NCBI GenBank assembly: GCA_025200525.1
Contig: JANUSC010000366.1
Span: 1 to 64,000 of the forward strand
Source: Camellia lanceoleosa
Taxonomy: Eukaryota > Streptophyta > Magnoliopsida > Ericales > Theaceae
Length of the DNA stretch: 64,000 nucleotides
Direction of reading: 5' to 3'
Shown here: in pieces, positions 1 to 10,242 of the stretch
Layout: each line of letters opens with the position of its first letter
Position numbering within the stretch: position 1 is the first letter of the stretch
Position numbers and translations under genes: made by a program
Notes under the pieces: generated by a model
Seen by the model: the letters and a program-made list of their open reading frames with translations, nothing else
Database searches by the model: none
What the model was told of the DNA's origin: nothing

Positions 1-800
1 AAACAAAATGAAAACATGGACTTTGTTAGAATTATGAGCATGCATGTACAATCCATCATGAATTCAACTTCAAAAATGAACCAATTCAAGCATGCATGCA
101 ACAATGGAGTTCCAATTCAACATATATGAGCAAATTCATGACTTAACTTCTCTATAACCATGATAACATGCAAGATGGAGCTCAAAGACAACAAGAAGAA
201 GATGGATCTACTTACCTAAGTCTCAATTACAAGTCTTGCAAGCTCAATCTAGCAACTTATGTTATGAATCCTTCAATTCCTGCCAATTCAAGCCAAATGA
301 GATGAAGCTTAACTATCTCCCTTCTCTCTCACTCTCTAGTTTGCCAGAGGCAACAAAATGGGCTGATGAAAGCTTTGTTTGAGTATATAATAAAGGCTCA
401 AGTATAATATAATAAAGGCCCACTACCAATGGCAAAATCGTAAATAGGCCTAAGTCTTCAATTAACTCAATTTAATCTAATTTAATCATTCCTAATCAAT
501 TTTCAGATAAATACACCATTAAATCACAAATATTCTACTGTTCCCAAAACTCTAAATGGTTCCTAATTCGGCCGCCGATAAGGCCTTCAATTAGCAGTTT
601 AAACATATGAATTTCAATAGATAATCAATCAATCAAACAGATGCAATATGCAATTCAATAGATAAACTCATTCAATTTCGGTTTCGATTTCAATCACCCA
701 TTCAAGATTTCTTAATTCAATTGTCACCATTATCGCTCAGCTTAGCAAAGAAAGAGCTAATTCAAGAGGGTTATCGATAATCAGTACGAGGGTTGTTACA
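1..800 (-). repeat. TEK-A 3' LTR, partial
   Basis: This is the 5' (U3) end, in element sense, of the 3' LTR. It aligns base for base with about 6990-7786 apart from scattered substitutions and short indels. The LTR edge is at 800, where gttgttaca gives way to a polypurine tract; on the minus strand the LTR begins TGTAACAACCC. No coding potential is seen in it. Confidence 0.9.
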
Positions 801-819
801 GTCTCCCCTCCTTATAAGG
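801..819 (-). other. TEK-A polypurine tract
   Basis: Directly next to the 3' LTR, the minus strand reads as a purine-rich run ending AAGGAGGGGAGAC just before TGTAAC. This is the expected position and composition of the plus-strand primer of an LTR retrotransposon. Confidence 0.8.
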
Positions 820-822
820 AGT

Positions 823-1005
823 TTAGTCCTCTAAACTCGAGTTACCTTCAGTCTGGAAGAAAACAGGGTTCAGTGGAAACAGTTCTGGATATCTTTTAGC
901 CATGTCATCTTCCCTTTCCCAAGTGGCATACACACCACCATGGTTCTGCCAATCAACTTTCACTAGCGGATCTCCTTGTTTCGCCTTCTTGATCCGTCTG
1001 CTCAC
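823..1005 (-). pseudogene. TEK-A chromodomain (integrase C-terminus)
   Basis: A 60-codon open stretch ends just before the polypurine tract. It carries the chromodomain signature of chromovirus integrases: basic RRIKK, then PLVKVDW, an aromatic/acidic core ATWEREDDM, and the terminal RYPELF. In this family the domain follows the integrase and is thought to steer insertion to particular chromatin (established knowledge). The first beta-strand segment upstream is frameshifted, so this is the 3' exon-like tail of a broken pol, not an independent gene. The related TEK-B domain lies at 12075-12225. Confidence 0.85.
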
Positions 1006-1009
1006 AATT

Positions 1010-2130
1010 TGTATAGGCCGCTCGAAGTATAGTCATCACTAAGCACTATCCGAGTAGGCTCAATCACATGAAAAAGGATCCTGAGATAGTCTTCAACATC
1101 GAAATGTGGAAGACGTTATGCATATGCTCCATTTCAGAGGAAGTGCAACTTGATACGCCACCGATTGATTTTCTCAATAACTGACACGGTCCGACATACC
1201 TGGCGCTTAACTTGCCTTTGACTCCAAAACGAAGTCTGGCATTTCATTGGTGTCACTTTCACAAACACGTGATCACCCACTTCATACTCTCCATCCCGCC
1301 TTCCGACATCCGCATAACTTTTTCCGCTTTCTCTACTCAGGCATTTTTGTTGTATCGGGCTTTTATCTTTTCAATCGCTTCATATACAATCTTGCCCAAG
1401 CAGGCCCATCTCCAACTTCGCCCAAAGAAATTGAGATCTACACTTTCGCCATACAATGCCTCGAAAGGCGCCATTCCAATACTCAATGGTAGTCATGTTG
1501 TAGGCGAATTCAGCCCAATCGGCAAATGACTTTCCTGGCTTCGAAAAATCAAGGACACACATTTCAGAGATCCTCTAAAGTCCGGATGGTCCTTTCGACT
1601 TTCCATCTCTCCGAGGATGATAGGCACTACTCACCTCAATTCAAGACTCAATGCAACAGAGGCTCGCTGTAACCTCGATAAACTTCAATCCTCGCTGTAA
1701 ACAATAGATACAGCACTCCATGCATCTCACAATTTCCAATATAGATAATACCAATTTGTCTCAAGATTATAGATTGTCTTGACAGTAGGAAGTGTGATTT
1801 AGTCAATCTATCAACAATAACCCAAATAGAGTCCATACCTTTTCTCGAGCGAGGTAATCCAACAATGAAATCTATCGTGATATGCTCCCATTTCCACTCG
1901 TACGGTAAGGGTTGCAAGAAGTTCAGCAGGTTGTTGATGTTCAATTTTGACTTGTTAAGGAAAGACATTTGGACACAAAGTCGGCAATTTCTTCTTCATT
2001 CTCGCCACCAGAAATTTGCTTTGTGTCTTGGTACATTTTCAGATTCCCGTGAATCGAAAACTTTAATTATGGCCTTCTTGCGTTAACTCTCCTTTTCAAT
2101 TCAAAGGTCATTTGGTACACAATACTATCT
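1010..2130 (-). pseudogene. TEK-A integrase, broken
   Basis: Remnant of the integrase that would join cDNA to host DNA. From high to low coordinates: a zinc-binding segment near 1965-2060 with a recognisable KCL end; the catalytic core near 1780-1910 with DFIVGLP (first catalytic Asp kept) and MDSIWVIVDRLTKS; an EFAYN...RKCRS stretch at about 1400-1540; and a GPY/F-like module near 1080-1290 (VGDHVFVKV). The pieces sit in different frames with several stops, so no full-length product is possible. Order and spacing match the better-preserved TEK-B copy at 12231-13560. Confidence 0.85.
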
Positions 2131-2806
2131 TGAAATTTCAATACATTGTTGTCAACCGAACCCCGCCTCGGTTTTGAATCTCTTTCTTCAATAATCTTCT
2201 TCAAGTAATCATCCAGTGTTGTTTCTCCTTAATCTCTTCAATTAATGCCGCCGAAGTTGAGCAAATAGCGCCTAAGGTTCCACCTTGTTCCTTCAAACAA
2301 TTTCAATTTCAGACTTTTCAAGGTCACAAAGCAACCCTTCGTCCAATAAGAAATGTGCTAAGTTCTAATCGATTTTCAAATTAAAGCATCGGCAACGGTG
2401 TTGGCTTTTCTGATGGTACAGAATCAGAGGTCATAATCTTTATCGCCTGCCATCTCCGCTGCCTCATATTCAGCTTTTTCGAGTGAAAAGTACTTCAGCT
2501 CTTGTGGTCAATATACACTTCACATGTTGCTCCATACAAATAGTGACGCCAAATTTTTAGTGCAAACACTATCGCAAAGAAGTTCTAAGTCATGGGTCGG
2601 TAGTTCTTTTCATGTGGTCTCAACTGCCGGAAGCATAAGCAATAACTCTCCCATTCTGCATTAAAACACACCCCAAACCCTTATGAGAAGCATCACTAAA
2701 TACAGTATAACCATCCGCACTCAAGGTAGAGTCGAACCGTGCAATACAAGTCGGTTTTCAATTTTGAAATGCGATTCCTCCGTCACCCAATAAATGATAT
2801 CCCCTT
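2131..2806 (-). pseudogene. TEK-A RNase H, broken
   Basis: Lies between reverse transcriptase and integrase, as in all Ty3/gypsy pol genes. Around 2640-2700 the minus strand encodes SDASHKGLGCVLMQ, which contains the first catalytic Asp of retroviral-type RNase H. Near 2390-2420 it encodes RKANTVADAL, the usual C-terminal motif of the domain. Frameshifts separate the two, so it is a relic. Confidence 0.8.
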
Positions 2807-3560
2807 CTATGTCAACTGAGTCAGTGGTAAGGCAATCTTGGAGAAGTCTTTGACAAACCTTCTATAATATCCAGCCAAACCCAAAAAGCTTCGGACTTCG
2901 GTTACATTCGTTGGTCTAGGCCAATTCACTACAGCTTCAATTTTCTGCGGATCAACAGAAATTCCATCTTTGCTAATAACATGCCCCAAAAACATCACAT
3001 GATCAAGCCAAAATTCACATTTAGACAGTTTAGCATACAGTTTCTGTTCTCTTAAGGTCTGCAGGGCAAGTCTTAGGTGATGTTCATGTTCTTCTACAGT
3101 CTTAGAATAGATCAATATGTCATCAATGAATACCACAATGAAATCATCAAGGTATGGTTTAAAAATTCTGTTCATGAGGTCCATAAATGCAAATAGGGCA
3201 TTCGTGAATCTAACACATAACTAAAAATTCAAAGTGGCCATACCTCGTTCTGAAAACAGTTTTATCAACATCTTCTGGTTTAACTTTCAGTTGGTGATAC
3301 CCCGATCTAAGATCAATTTTGGAAAACACTTGTGCACCCTGTAACTGGTCAAATAAATCATCAATACGCGGTAATGGATATTTGTTCTTTACAGTTACCT
3401 TGTTTAATTCCCGATAATCAATGCACAGTCTCAGTGAGCCATCTTTCTTCTTCACAAACAAAACAGGTGCGCCCCATGGTGAAGTACTGGGCCTGATAAA
3501 CTTCTTATCTAGCAGTTCCTGCAATTGTACCTTCAATTCCTTCCGCTTGGGCCATTCAGA
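2807..3560 (-). pseudogene. TEK-A reverse transcriptase, two blocks split by a frameshift
   Basis: Two neighbouring open blocks, 3210-3536 and 2807-3184, give almost the whole polymerase. The first holds the fingers/palm start: [39 protein letters not shown] and [15 protein letters not shown]. The second holds the catalytic [10 protein letters not shown], with both active-site Asp present, the SKCEFW thumb motif, and [12 protein letters not shown] leading to RNase H. The break falls at about 3185-3210, where the conserved PFGLTNAPA-type segment is corrupted. It would copy element RNA into DNA; here it cannot be read through. Confidence 0.9.
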
Positions 3561-4110
3561 AGGAGCTTTAGATATCTACTAGGTATTTTAATCACATTCA
3601 CAAGAATTCAATTTCCTCACAATCAAATCCCGCAAATCATCCGGAAATACATCCGGGAATTCTCGACTATAGGAATACAATTCACATCGCTTAACACTAT
3701 CATCAGAGGGCACAACATGTAACACGATATCCTTACACCCCTTTCTAATCAGCTTAATGTTTTCACAGAAGAAATCGACACGGAGGAGGTACTACTCCAC
3801 CCCATTAAACACAAATTCAGCAAACCCGTGGACGGAAAACTACTTGTTTTGTTACACGCCTATAGTGGCGTGATATTTTTGTAACCAATCCATCCCCAAT
3901 ATTATATCAAAGTGATCAATATTCAATGGCAGAATCAATAAATAGATGCATATCCCCAACAATAATCTCACAGCAGATACACATATGCACATGTCATGGA
4001 TCCCAACAGTGATGATACAGCTAGCAAGATAGTTCATGGGTTCTAAGGGTCTATTCAATTTACGCTAAAAAGCATGCGATACATAAGAATGTGTAGACCT
4101 AATCAATCAA
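3561..4110 (-). pseudogene. TEK-A aspartic protease, broken
   Basis: The region between gag and reverse transcriptase. A 68-codon block at 3852-4058 ends with FDIILGMDWLQKYHATI, the well-known C-terminal stretch of the retropepsin-like domain of chromoviruses, followed downstream by the usual linker to reverse transcriptase. I did not find an open DSG-type active-site triad in frame, so the N-terminal half is degraded. It would have processed the Gag-Pol polyprotein. Confidence 0.7.
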
Positions 4111-5280
4111 TACATAAGCATTTTTGAGCACAGATAGAGAGGATACCGACAACAGCCTCAAGAGTTTTGCACGCCTCCTAAGATTAGGAGAACACTGCCC
4201 CGCCTCATAGGCTCTTTTCCCAGAGCTTTAGGGTTCGGTTTTGGTGTTGTAACCGATGTTGCCGGCTGGTGCTTACTACTCGCTTGGGCGTATGACGTTT
4301 TTAATTTCGGGCCCACCTTGCCACACTCGAACAAGCTCGTAAAACTGTAGCAAACCCCTTGTGCTTATTGCCACATACGGAGCAGGTGGAGTAAACCCAC
4401 CCCTTGGTCGGGCTAGTCGTCAATCCCCATATTCGCTTCTTGGTTGTCGGGTTATGCTTGCCTTTCTTAAATTTGAAACCCCTCGCTTTTTCCTTGCCAC
4501 TTACTTGTTGGTGTTTCAGATTGTTTTATCGCAATATTCATCTCGCCATCAATGCCCGGCCGAGAACACCCACAAAGTTAAGTGCTTCAAAACATTTATT
4601 CGGTCCTCAGATAGCAACACTAAGGCCGCCTTCAAACCTCCTGCCTTCTTATAATCGGTGTCCACCATGTGGTGCATACCTAGCAAGTTCAAGAATTTCT
4701 TCTCATACTCGTGAATCGACACTTTGCCCTGCCTCAAATTGCTCAAACTCAGCCACTTTTTCTTCTCGGCGTAATCGGGAAAATATTTTCAAAGAAGGAC
4801 TCTTGAATCAATCCCAAGTCACTACAACGTTAGTATCACGGACCAAAGATCCACCACCTTCTCGCCTCTTTCTTGCAAGGTGAAGGTAGCTAACAATACT
4901 TTATTTGCTTCGAGCATGGAAAAACCTCAAACAACTTCTCGCCTCAAGAACCCAAGCCACCTTTAATGGTTCTAAGCCCCCGAAGGACGGCGTTTCATCT
5001 TGTCAATTTCTCGAGTCAATGCAATAATGTCCACCTCATTAGCATTCACATTCTCAGACATTCTGCTCGTTGCACCGGAGGAGGAGGTGGTGGGTCGTAA
5101 GTGGTTCGTTGTTGATCTAGTCTTTCAATTATCAGTCCCATCATTTGTTCAAGTCTGCCCATTCTGGCCTCAGAGGATGATGATTCAGGTTCATTTGTAG
5201 TGTTTGCGTTATCCATTTCACTATAAGCAGTTATAACAGTTATCATGATAGGCGGTTGTATAATTAAATAGTTTAACATT
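4111..5280 (-). pseudogene. TEK-A gag, broken
   Basis: The capsid/nucleocapsid gene in pieces. An N-terminal block at 5046-5279 contains RMGRLEQMMGLIIERLDQQR, a helical segment typical of Tekay gag N-termini, followed by a proline run. A capsid-like block sits at 4549-4746 (VSIHEYEKKFLNL). Near 4320-4380 the minus strand carries two zinc-knuckle relics, CSVCGNKHKG and, in another frame, FECGKVG. Stops and frameshifts separate them. The order agrees with the TEK-B gag at 15560-16512. Confidence 0.75.
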
Positions 5281-5404
5281 CTAACATATAATCAGTCAGT
5301 CATAAGCACACACTTTTCAAGTTCATGAGATGCCCTAATCACTTTCTAGGACACCCTATAGCTCATTTGGACACGTAAAGCGGTATAACTCGTGGTTAAG
5401 TATC

Positions 5405-5415
5405 GCTCGATACCA
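5405..5415 (-). other. TEK-A primer-binding site (tRNA-iMet type)
   Basis: On the minus strand, one base after the 5' LTR edge, the sequence is TGGTATCGAGC. This matches the initiator-methionine tRNA 3'-end complement used by most chromoviruses (TGGTATCAGAGC, family knowledge) apart from one missing base. The position agrees with TEK-B. Confidence 0.75.
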
Positions 5416-5416
5416 C

Positions 5417-7786
5417 TCGCCACGACTCCCAAACCCTACCCTATGGGTTTAGCATCAGAATCGCCAAGAATCCGAGATTATCAAGGCTCACAACAGAGTA
5501 CAGCTTAAACAGTAGTATGTGGTTCGGAAGCCAATACAGTAAATAACTAATGTCCATTGAGCTGTGAAAATCTGTATGCCAAAAACATTTTTCATGCATT
5601 CATACAGTTCAGAACAGTACAGTCTATGCAATCATATACAAACATTCAGTATGGGGACCTAATCCCTCGGTAACAGTACGGTAAAACAGTAGACAGTCTA
5701 TACAATAGTACAAAACAGTGAGGAGACATGTGGGGACAATAAAAACACCCCAAGCCATTGCATGGCAACTCGGAACCTCACAATGAGGCACATAGGGTCA
5801 GCTTGATAAAATCGGGACCTACCCACGCCCTAGCTCCGGTCACGAGAACCTACATATATATATATAAACAATGCGCTAAAGCCCAGTGAAAAACATAATG
5901 CGTAAAGAGGTTATGAATGAATGACCTTACAGTAATGAAATCACCATTAAACAAGATTTCAGCTTCAAAGATTTCACCAATCACCATATGTGGTACACCC
6001 ATTAGCCTATAAACAAGAGGGTCCAAGAGGACTGGTCTTAACAGACTCAACGTAATGATGGCCATCAATCAATAAATGTGATGGTTCCACAAGGGAACCG
6101 ACAGAGATCTCTCGTGAATAAGAAACAAGAAATGCTAAGGATGCCACAAGACAGCCTGTAATACAGATATACATTCATTCAAGAAATAATAGCAGCTCAA
6201 TAAATAAGCCAGTTCAAGATTCAAAAGATAACCATTTTGAACATATCTTTACACAATTGTTACTCACAGAGATTGGGTGATAGGCACTAGAGCGCTGGCC
6301 CCCGAGGGGCCAACCCTAACAATAACAGATAGAACACACACTAAGTTTCACAATGAGAAGGATGATAATTAAATCCCTAAATTTCCTTGTGGTTCTATGT
6401 CTATATTCTTATTAAGATGTCAAAACTAGGCCTAAGAATGCCTAGGATGGGATGAGGATGCAAAATACATTTGGAAGGCATTTTTAAAAGGTTGGGGAAA
6501 ATGGGGCTCTCGCTCAAGCGAGCCTTCCTTCGCTCGAGCGAGGTTGCGAAATCAAAGGCTTCGCTCGAGCGAACAATCCTTCACTCGAGTGGTCTGATGG
6601 AACAGTAAAAGTGCTGGATGCTCGATTTTTATGCTCGAGCCACCAATCCTTCGCTCGAGTGTGGCTCAGAGAAAACGTTGGTCGCTCGAGCGAGAAATCC
6701 TTCGCTCGAGCGAAGAAGCCAAATCTGGAATTTCCAGATTTGCCTTCCAAGCTCAATCCAAGCATTCTCAACTCAATTCTCGACCTCTTGAGCCCAAATT
6801 CCGGAAAATACATCCCAAAACAATGTATAACACGTTTCAAAAGCTAATTTATGAATTCAAGCCCCAAAGGTGAGTCAATTAAATCCAAAATTCAAACCCA
6901 TTTTCAAGAACAATCTCAAAACATGCCATGCATGAGTTTTAACCAAATTCAAGGTTCAAATCTTGTTCTAATGAGCTCAATAGTTGGAAAACAAAATGAA
7001 AACATGGGCTTTGTTAGAATTATGAGCATGCATGTACAATCCATCATGAATTCAACATCAAAATGTTCCAATTCAAGCATGCATGCAACAATGGAGTTCC
7101 AATTCAACATATATGAGCAAATTCATGACTTAACTTCTATAACCATGATACATGCAAGATGGAGCACAAAGACAACAAGAAGAAGATGGATTCACTTACC
7201 TAAGTCACAATTACAAGTCTTGCAAGCTCAATCTAGCAACTTATGTTATGAATCCTTCAATACCCAAGCAATTCAAGCCAAATGAGATGAAGCTAACTAT
7301 CTCTCCTTCTCTCTCACTTCTATCCGATTGTGAGGCAAACAAAATGGGCTGATGAAAGCTTTGTTTGAGTATATAATAAAGGCTCAAGTATGATATAATA
7401 AAGGCCCACTACCAATGGCAAAATCAGAATAGGCCTAAGTCTTCAATTAGCTCAATTTAATCTAATTTAATCATTCCTAATCAATTTTCGTATAAATATA
7501 CCATTAAATCACAAATATTCTCGATCCCAAAACTCTAAACGGTTCCTAATTCGGCCGCCGATAAGGCCTTCAATTAGCAGTTTAAACATATGAATTTCAA
7601 CAGATAATCAATCAATCAAACAGATGCAATATGCAATTCAATAGATAAACTCATTTAATTTCGGTTTCGATTTCAATCACCCATTCAAGATTTCGCTTAA
7701 TTCAATTGTCACCATTATCACCACTTTAGCAAAGAACAAAGCCTAATTCAAAGAGGTTATCGATAATCAGTACGAGGGTTGTTACA
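5417..7786 (-). repeat. TEK-A 5' LTR, complete
   Basis: Long terminal repeat of about 2.37 kb. Its U3 edge is 7786 (minus strand TGTAACAACCC) and its U5 edge lies next to the primer-binding site at about 5417, where tcgccacgac looks like a mutated tgtcacgac by comparison with TEK-B. It contains the CTCGAG array at 6511-6712. The sequence outward from 6851 is repeated at 1-800. No protein is encoded; the short open stretches inside it carry no family motif. Confidence 0.85.
6511..6712. repeat. Array of eight CTCGAG palindromes in the TEK-A LTR
   Basis: Eight copies or near-copies of the 10-bp palindrome CGCTCGAGCG start at 6511, 6531, 6562, 6582, 6632, 6652, 6683 and 6703. Start-to-start distances are 20, 31, 20, 50, 20, 31 and 20 bp, a symmetric pattern close to whole helical turns. 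Four copies are perfect; the others differ at one to three bases (CGCTCAAGCG, CACTCGAGTG, TGCTCGAGCC, CGCTCGAGTG). The same arrangement occurs in both TEK-B LTRs. Function unknown; a protein-binding array is possible. Confidence 0.85.
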
Positions 7787-8123
7787 ACATCCCTCAAGCG
7801 CTGCTCAAAATCATTGTCCGCATTGACATCATCAACCCAAAGAGACCAATCTTCCGTAGGGCCCGGGTGGGTGAGGTAACAGATGTATATGTGAGGAAAG
7901 TCACCATGCACCACACGGAACCACAGTATAGTGGTTGGGTTCAACATGTCTACGTCATCCAAAAAGGCCTCGCCAAAAGGGTGCAAATGTTCTTCTAAAG
8001 AAAGGGCTTTAGGAACAAAGGAGCCAACTACCTTCCAAAGTGGATCAATAAGGCCCCCAAAAATATGGGGCACTCCTCCACTCAGTATTGGAAAGGACAA
8101 CATTGTCGAGTAGGAACCTAGTG
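7787..8123 (-). pseudogene. TAT-0 antisense PMD gene, N-terminal fragment
   Basis: A 340-bp remnant matching the start of the antisense gene at 39488-39826. In the best frame the minus strand gives GGVPHIFGGLIDPLWKVV and FGEAFLDDVDM, and ends with WSLWVDDVNADNDFEQRLRDV, close to the other copies. It is cut at 7787 by insertion of TEK-A and at 8123 by a deletion that joins it to TAT-1 gag. It is the only visible part of a further element upstream of TAT-1, so it extends the tandem array leftward. Confidence 0.8.
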
Positions 8124-8760
8124 ATGTACATATGATTGGGTACCTTGGGCTCGTGCAATCAAGTGCACATGGCGCCCTACTATGATGAATTAGAAGAAAT
8201 CGCTAGTGGCTACCCCCGAGACAAGATTTGTAGAGGCAAATTCGCAGAGGATACTTATGCTCAGCCTTGCAAAACTCGTTAAGTTTCGACCTCTTTGACC
8301 AACTAGGCTAAGCCAAGTTGCCAAGTTGATGCAACAACAAATCTCATTAACAATTCTTGAAGTGCACCATGCCAAAGTTATTGAAGCCAAGGAGTATATG
8401 CCTCGACGATCTAGGAAAATTATCGAGCTATTACTTTCTCGTAGTAGACAGAGCATACCCATTTCCTCATAACCATCCTTTTTTTGTCACAGCTTATATC
8501 AATGATGTAGAGTTCAAGCGTGCTTTCCTCGATGGTGGGGCGTCCACAACCATCATCACAACTGACAGCTTTGCAAAGGCTGGTATCTCAGAGTCCAAGA
8601 TGGTTTTCTAACCCATCACCATGACAGGTTTTGGTGGTGAGAAAAAATTTACTATGGCCATGTTATCGTGGACTAAACTTGGTGAGATCCGTTCAAGAAC
8701 TAAGTTCCATGTGATTGAAGTGAACACAAATTACCATATGATACTTGGCAGAGCTTGGAT
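8124..8760 (+). pseudogene. TAT-1 gag 3' end and protease N-terminal half
   Basis: Starts abruptly at the sequence equivalent to 43084 of TAT-2 and runs through the end of gag into the protease. The protease part, about 8455-8610, has the active-site loop FLDGGAST followed by TTDSFAKAGISESKM; the D-G-G triad is the usual Tat-lineage form. A stop follows at about 8609, and several frameshifts precede it. The reading is interrupted at 8760 by insertion of TEK-B and resumes at 19296. The 5' part of this element (LTR, primer site and most of gag) is deleted. Confidence 0.85.
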
Positions 8761-8765
8761 GCACC
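8761..8765. repeat. TEK-B target-site duplication, left copy (gcacc)
   Basis: The five bases gcacc directly before the TEK-B left edge are repeated exactly at 19291-19295. Uninterrupted TAT-2 (43735-43745) and TAT-3 have this motif once, within ttggatgcacc, which confirms that it is a duplication made on insertion. Confidence 0.95.
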
Positions 8766-9393
8766 TGTCACGACCCTAACCCGCCCCTATGGGTTAAGGA
8801 CATAACCAGCCAATAATCCTATGATTACCTACGGCCTCGCACATAACATATAACTCATCGTAGTAAAGGGCCAAACGGAAGCAAAAGTTTAAAACTTTGT
8901 CCATAGAGCCGTGCTTATATGCACATCAAACAAACCATACTCATATATGTTAATAACCCACATCAAAGGTACAGTAGCATAAACTCTTTACAGACAGGAT
9001 CATCTAAATTGAGCCAACCCACAACAAAAGTATATACAGATATACACAAAGACCTTGCCAACAAGACAAAGTATAAATACATATCAAAAGGGCAAGGATG
9101 GGTCTCGTGCGTGAGACACAAGGCTGACTCTCTAAAACTCTTGTTGTTCTTGGTAGACTTCACTGGGGCTAGGTTTGGACTTCTCTTGGCTCACTTACAA
9201 ACACATGAATGAGCGTGAGCAATAGCCCAGTGAATAATATCAAACACAGAAATTACATAACCATATAGAACAACGTATTCCAAACGGCCTTAGGCCCAAT
9301 CCATATTTCTATTTAACAGATATATTATACAGAATTCAAATCAAGTGACTCAGAGGTTTCAAACATTCTCACCCTTGGCCCTTCTGATTTCCA

Positions 9394-9703
9394 TTCATGT
9401 CAAAAAATTTTCACCCATTCGTTTATGTCAAACGCCTTCGCCCATTTCTTTTCATCAAAATGGCCTTCACCCATTCATTTGATATCAAAACGCCTTCTTC
9501 GACCTATTCATGTCAAAACGGCCTTCGGCCCACTCATTCATGTCAAAACGGTTTTCGGCCCACTCATTCATGTCAAAACAGCCTTTGGCCCACTAAGTTC
9601 TTATCAAAATGACCTTTAGTCCATTTATGTCTATCAAAACGACCTTTGGTCCATTTGTGTTTATCAAAATGACCTTTGGTCCATTCACTTATTCATGTCA
9701 GAC
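9394..9703. repeat. 30-bp LTR minisatellite, TEK-B 3' LTR
   Basis: About ten tandem units of roughly 30 bp, each built from a gtcaaaacg half and a GGCCTTCGGCC core followed by a cattcat-type spacer. The best units are near 9500-9580; later ones drift to gaccttTGGTcc. The GGCC-TTC-GGCC core could form a small hairpin in RNA or single-stranded DNA. The same array occurs in the other LTR at 17396-17712. Confidence 0.85.
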
Positions 9704-10022
9704 TTCTGTCCACAATCCCAATTACCAACTCATAGAGCTTATAAGGGAATAAACAATTGGACATTTACAAGCATTCAAATATCGATATTACTCACAGTGA
9801 TCGGCTTGTGGATTCGCCCTGGAGCTTGACCCTACACATTTCATGAACACGTATGGGTCACTAATACAATCCATTCTTTAATTCACATATTCCTCTTTAG
9901 GCTTCATTCTTATCTCATTAATTCATTTACAATGCTCAACATATGCCTAAGAGTGCTTACTAGTGAAAGAGAACGGAAAACGAAATACAGAACGATCATA
10001 CAAAATTTGTGAAATAGGGTCC

Positions 10023-10242
10023 CCGCCGAGTGTAATCTTCCTACCGAGCGACCTTAAGGCTCAGAAGTATTGGTTGCATGAAAAATACGCTTGAGCGTGG
10101 AATAGAGCGCTCGAGCGTTAGGCCTGTCCACAAAAGCTCCCCGCTCGAGGGTGAGATCTACCACTCGAGCGGATACCCAACTCTGCAAAAAGTGCTGGGA
10201 GCACGATTTTCCCGCTCGAGTGGCCATTTCCCCACTCGAGCG
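10023..10242. repeat. Decayed CTCGAG palindrome array, TEK-B 3' LTR
   Basis: Sites start at about 10023, 10043, 10088, 10108, 10142, 10162, 10213 and 10233. The pairs keep 20-bp spacing and the 34- and 51-bp gaps are kept too. Several cores have lost the CpG or C (for example CGCTTGAGCG, CACTCGAGCG, CGCTCGAGGG), as expected from methylcytosine decay. It is the counterpart of the better-kept array at 18032-18257. Confidence 0.8.

Larger units (their letters stand above)
1..7786 (-). mobile_element. TEK-A, Tekay/Del-type chromovirus LTR retrotransposon, cut by the window start
   Basis: Ty3/gypsy element in minus orientation. Reading along the minus strand from 7786 the order is 5' LTR (7786-5417), primer-binding site, gag, protease, reverse transcriptase, RNase H, integrase, chromodomain, polypurine tract, then the start of the 3' LTR (800-1), the rest of which lies outside the window. 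Positions 1-800 are near-identical to about 6990-7786, which proves the LTR pair. A terminal chromodomain plus long LTRs and a tRNA-iMet-like primer site fit the Tekay/Del chromovirus lineage (family knowledge). Every domain carries stops or frameshifts, so the copy is dead. Its right edge abuts TAT-0 sequence, showing that it inserted into the antisense PMD gene of that older element. The left target duplication is outside the window and cannot be tested. Confidence 0.9.

Noticed and set aside
6514..6873. Open stretches with Leu-Glu/Ser-rich repeats in the TEK-A LTR on both strands
   Set aside because: They arise from the CTCGAG palindrome array, which lacks stop codons on both strands. Similar artefacts occur at 10054-10336 and 17954-18334.
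9397..9619. Overlapping open stretches with repeated peptide units
   Set aside because: They are translations of the 30-bp LTR minisatellite. Stops are absent because the unit is a multiple of three, and no start context or homology supports a protein.
9394..9703. Possible CRISPR-like array (regular repeats and spacers)
   Set aside because: Units are contiguous degenerate minisatellite copies inside a plant LTR, without unique spacers or cas genes.
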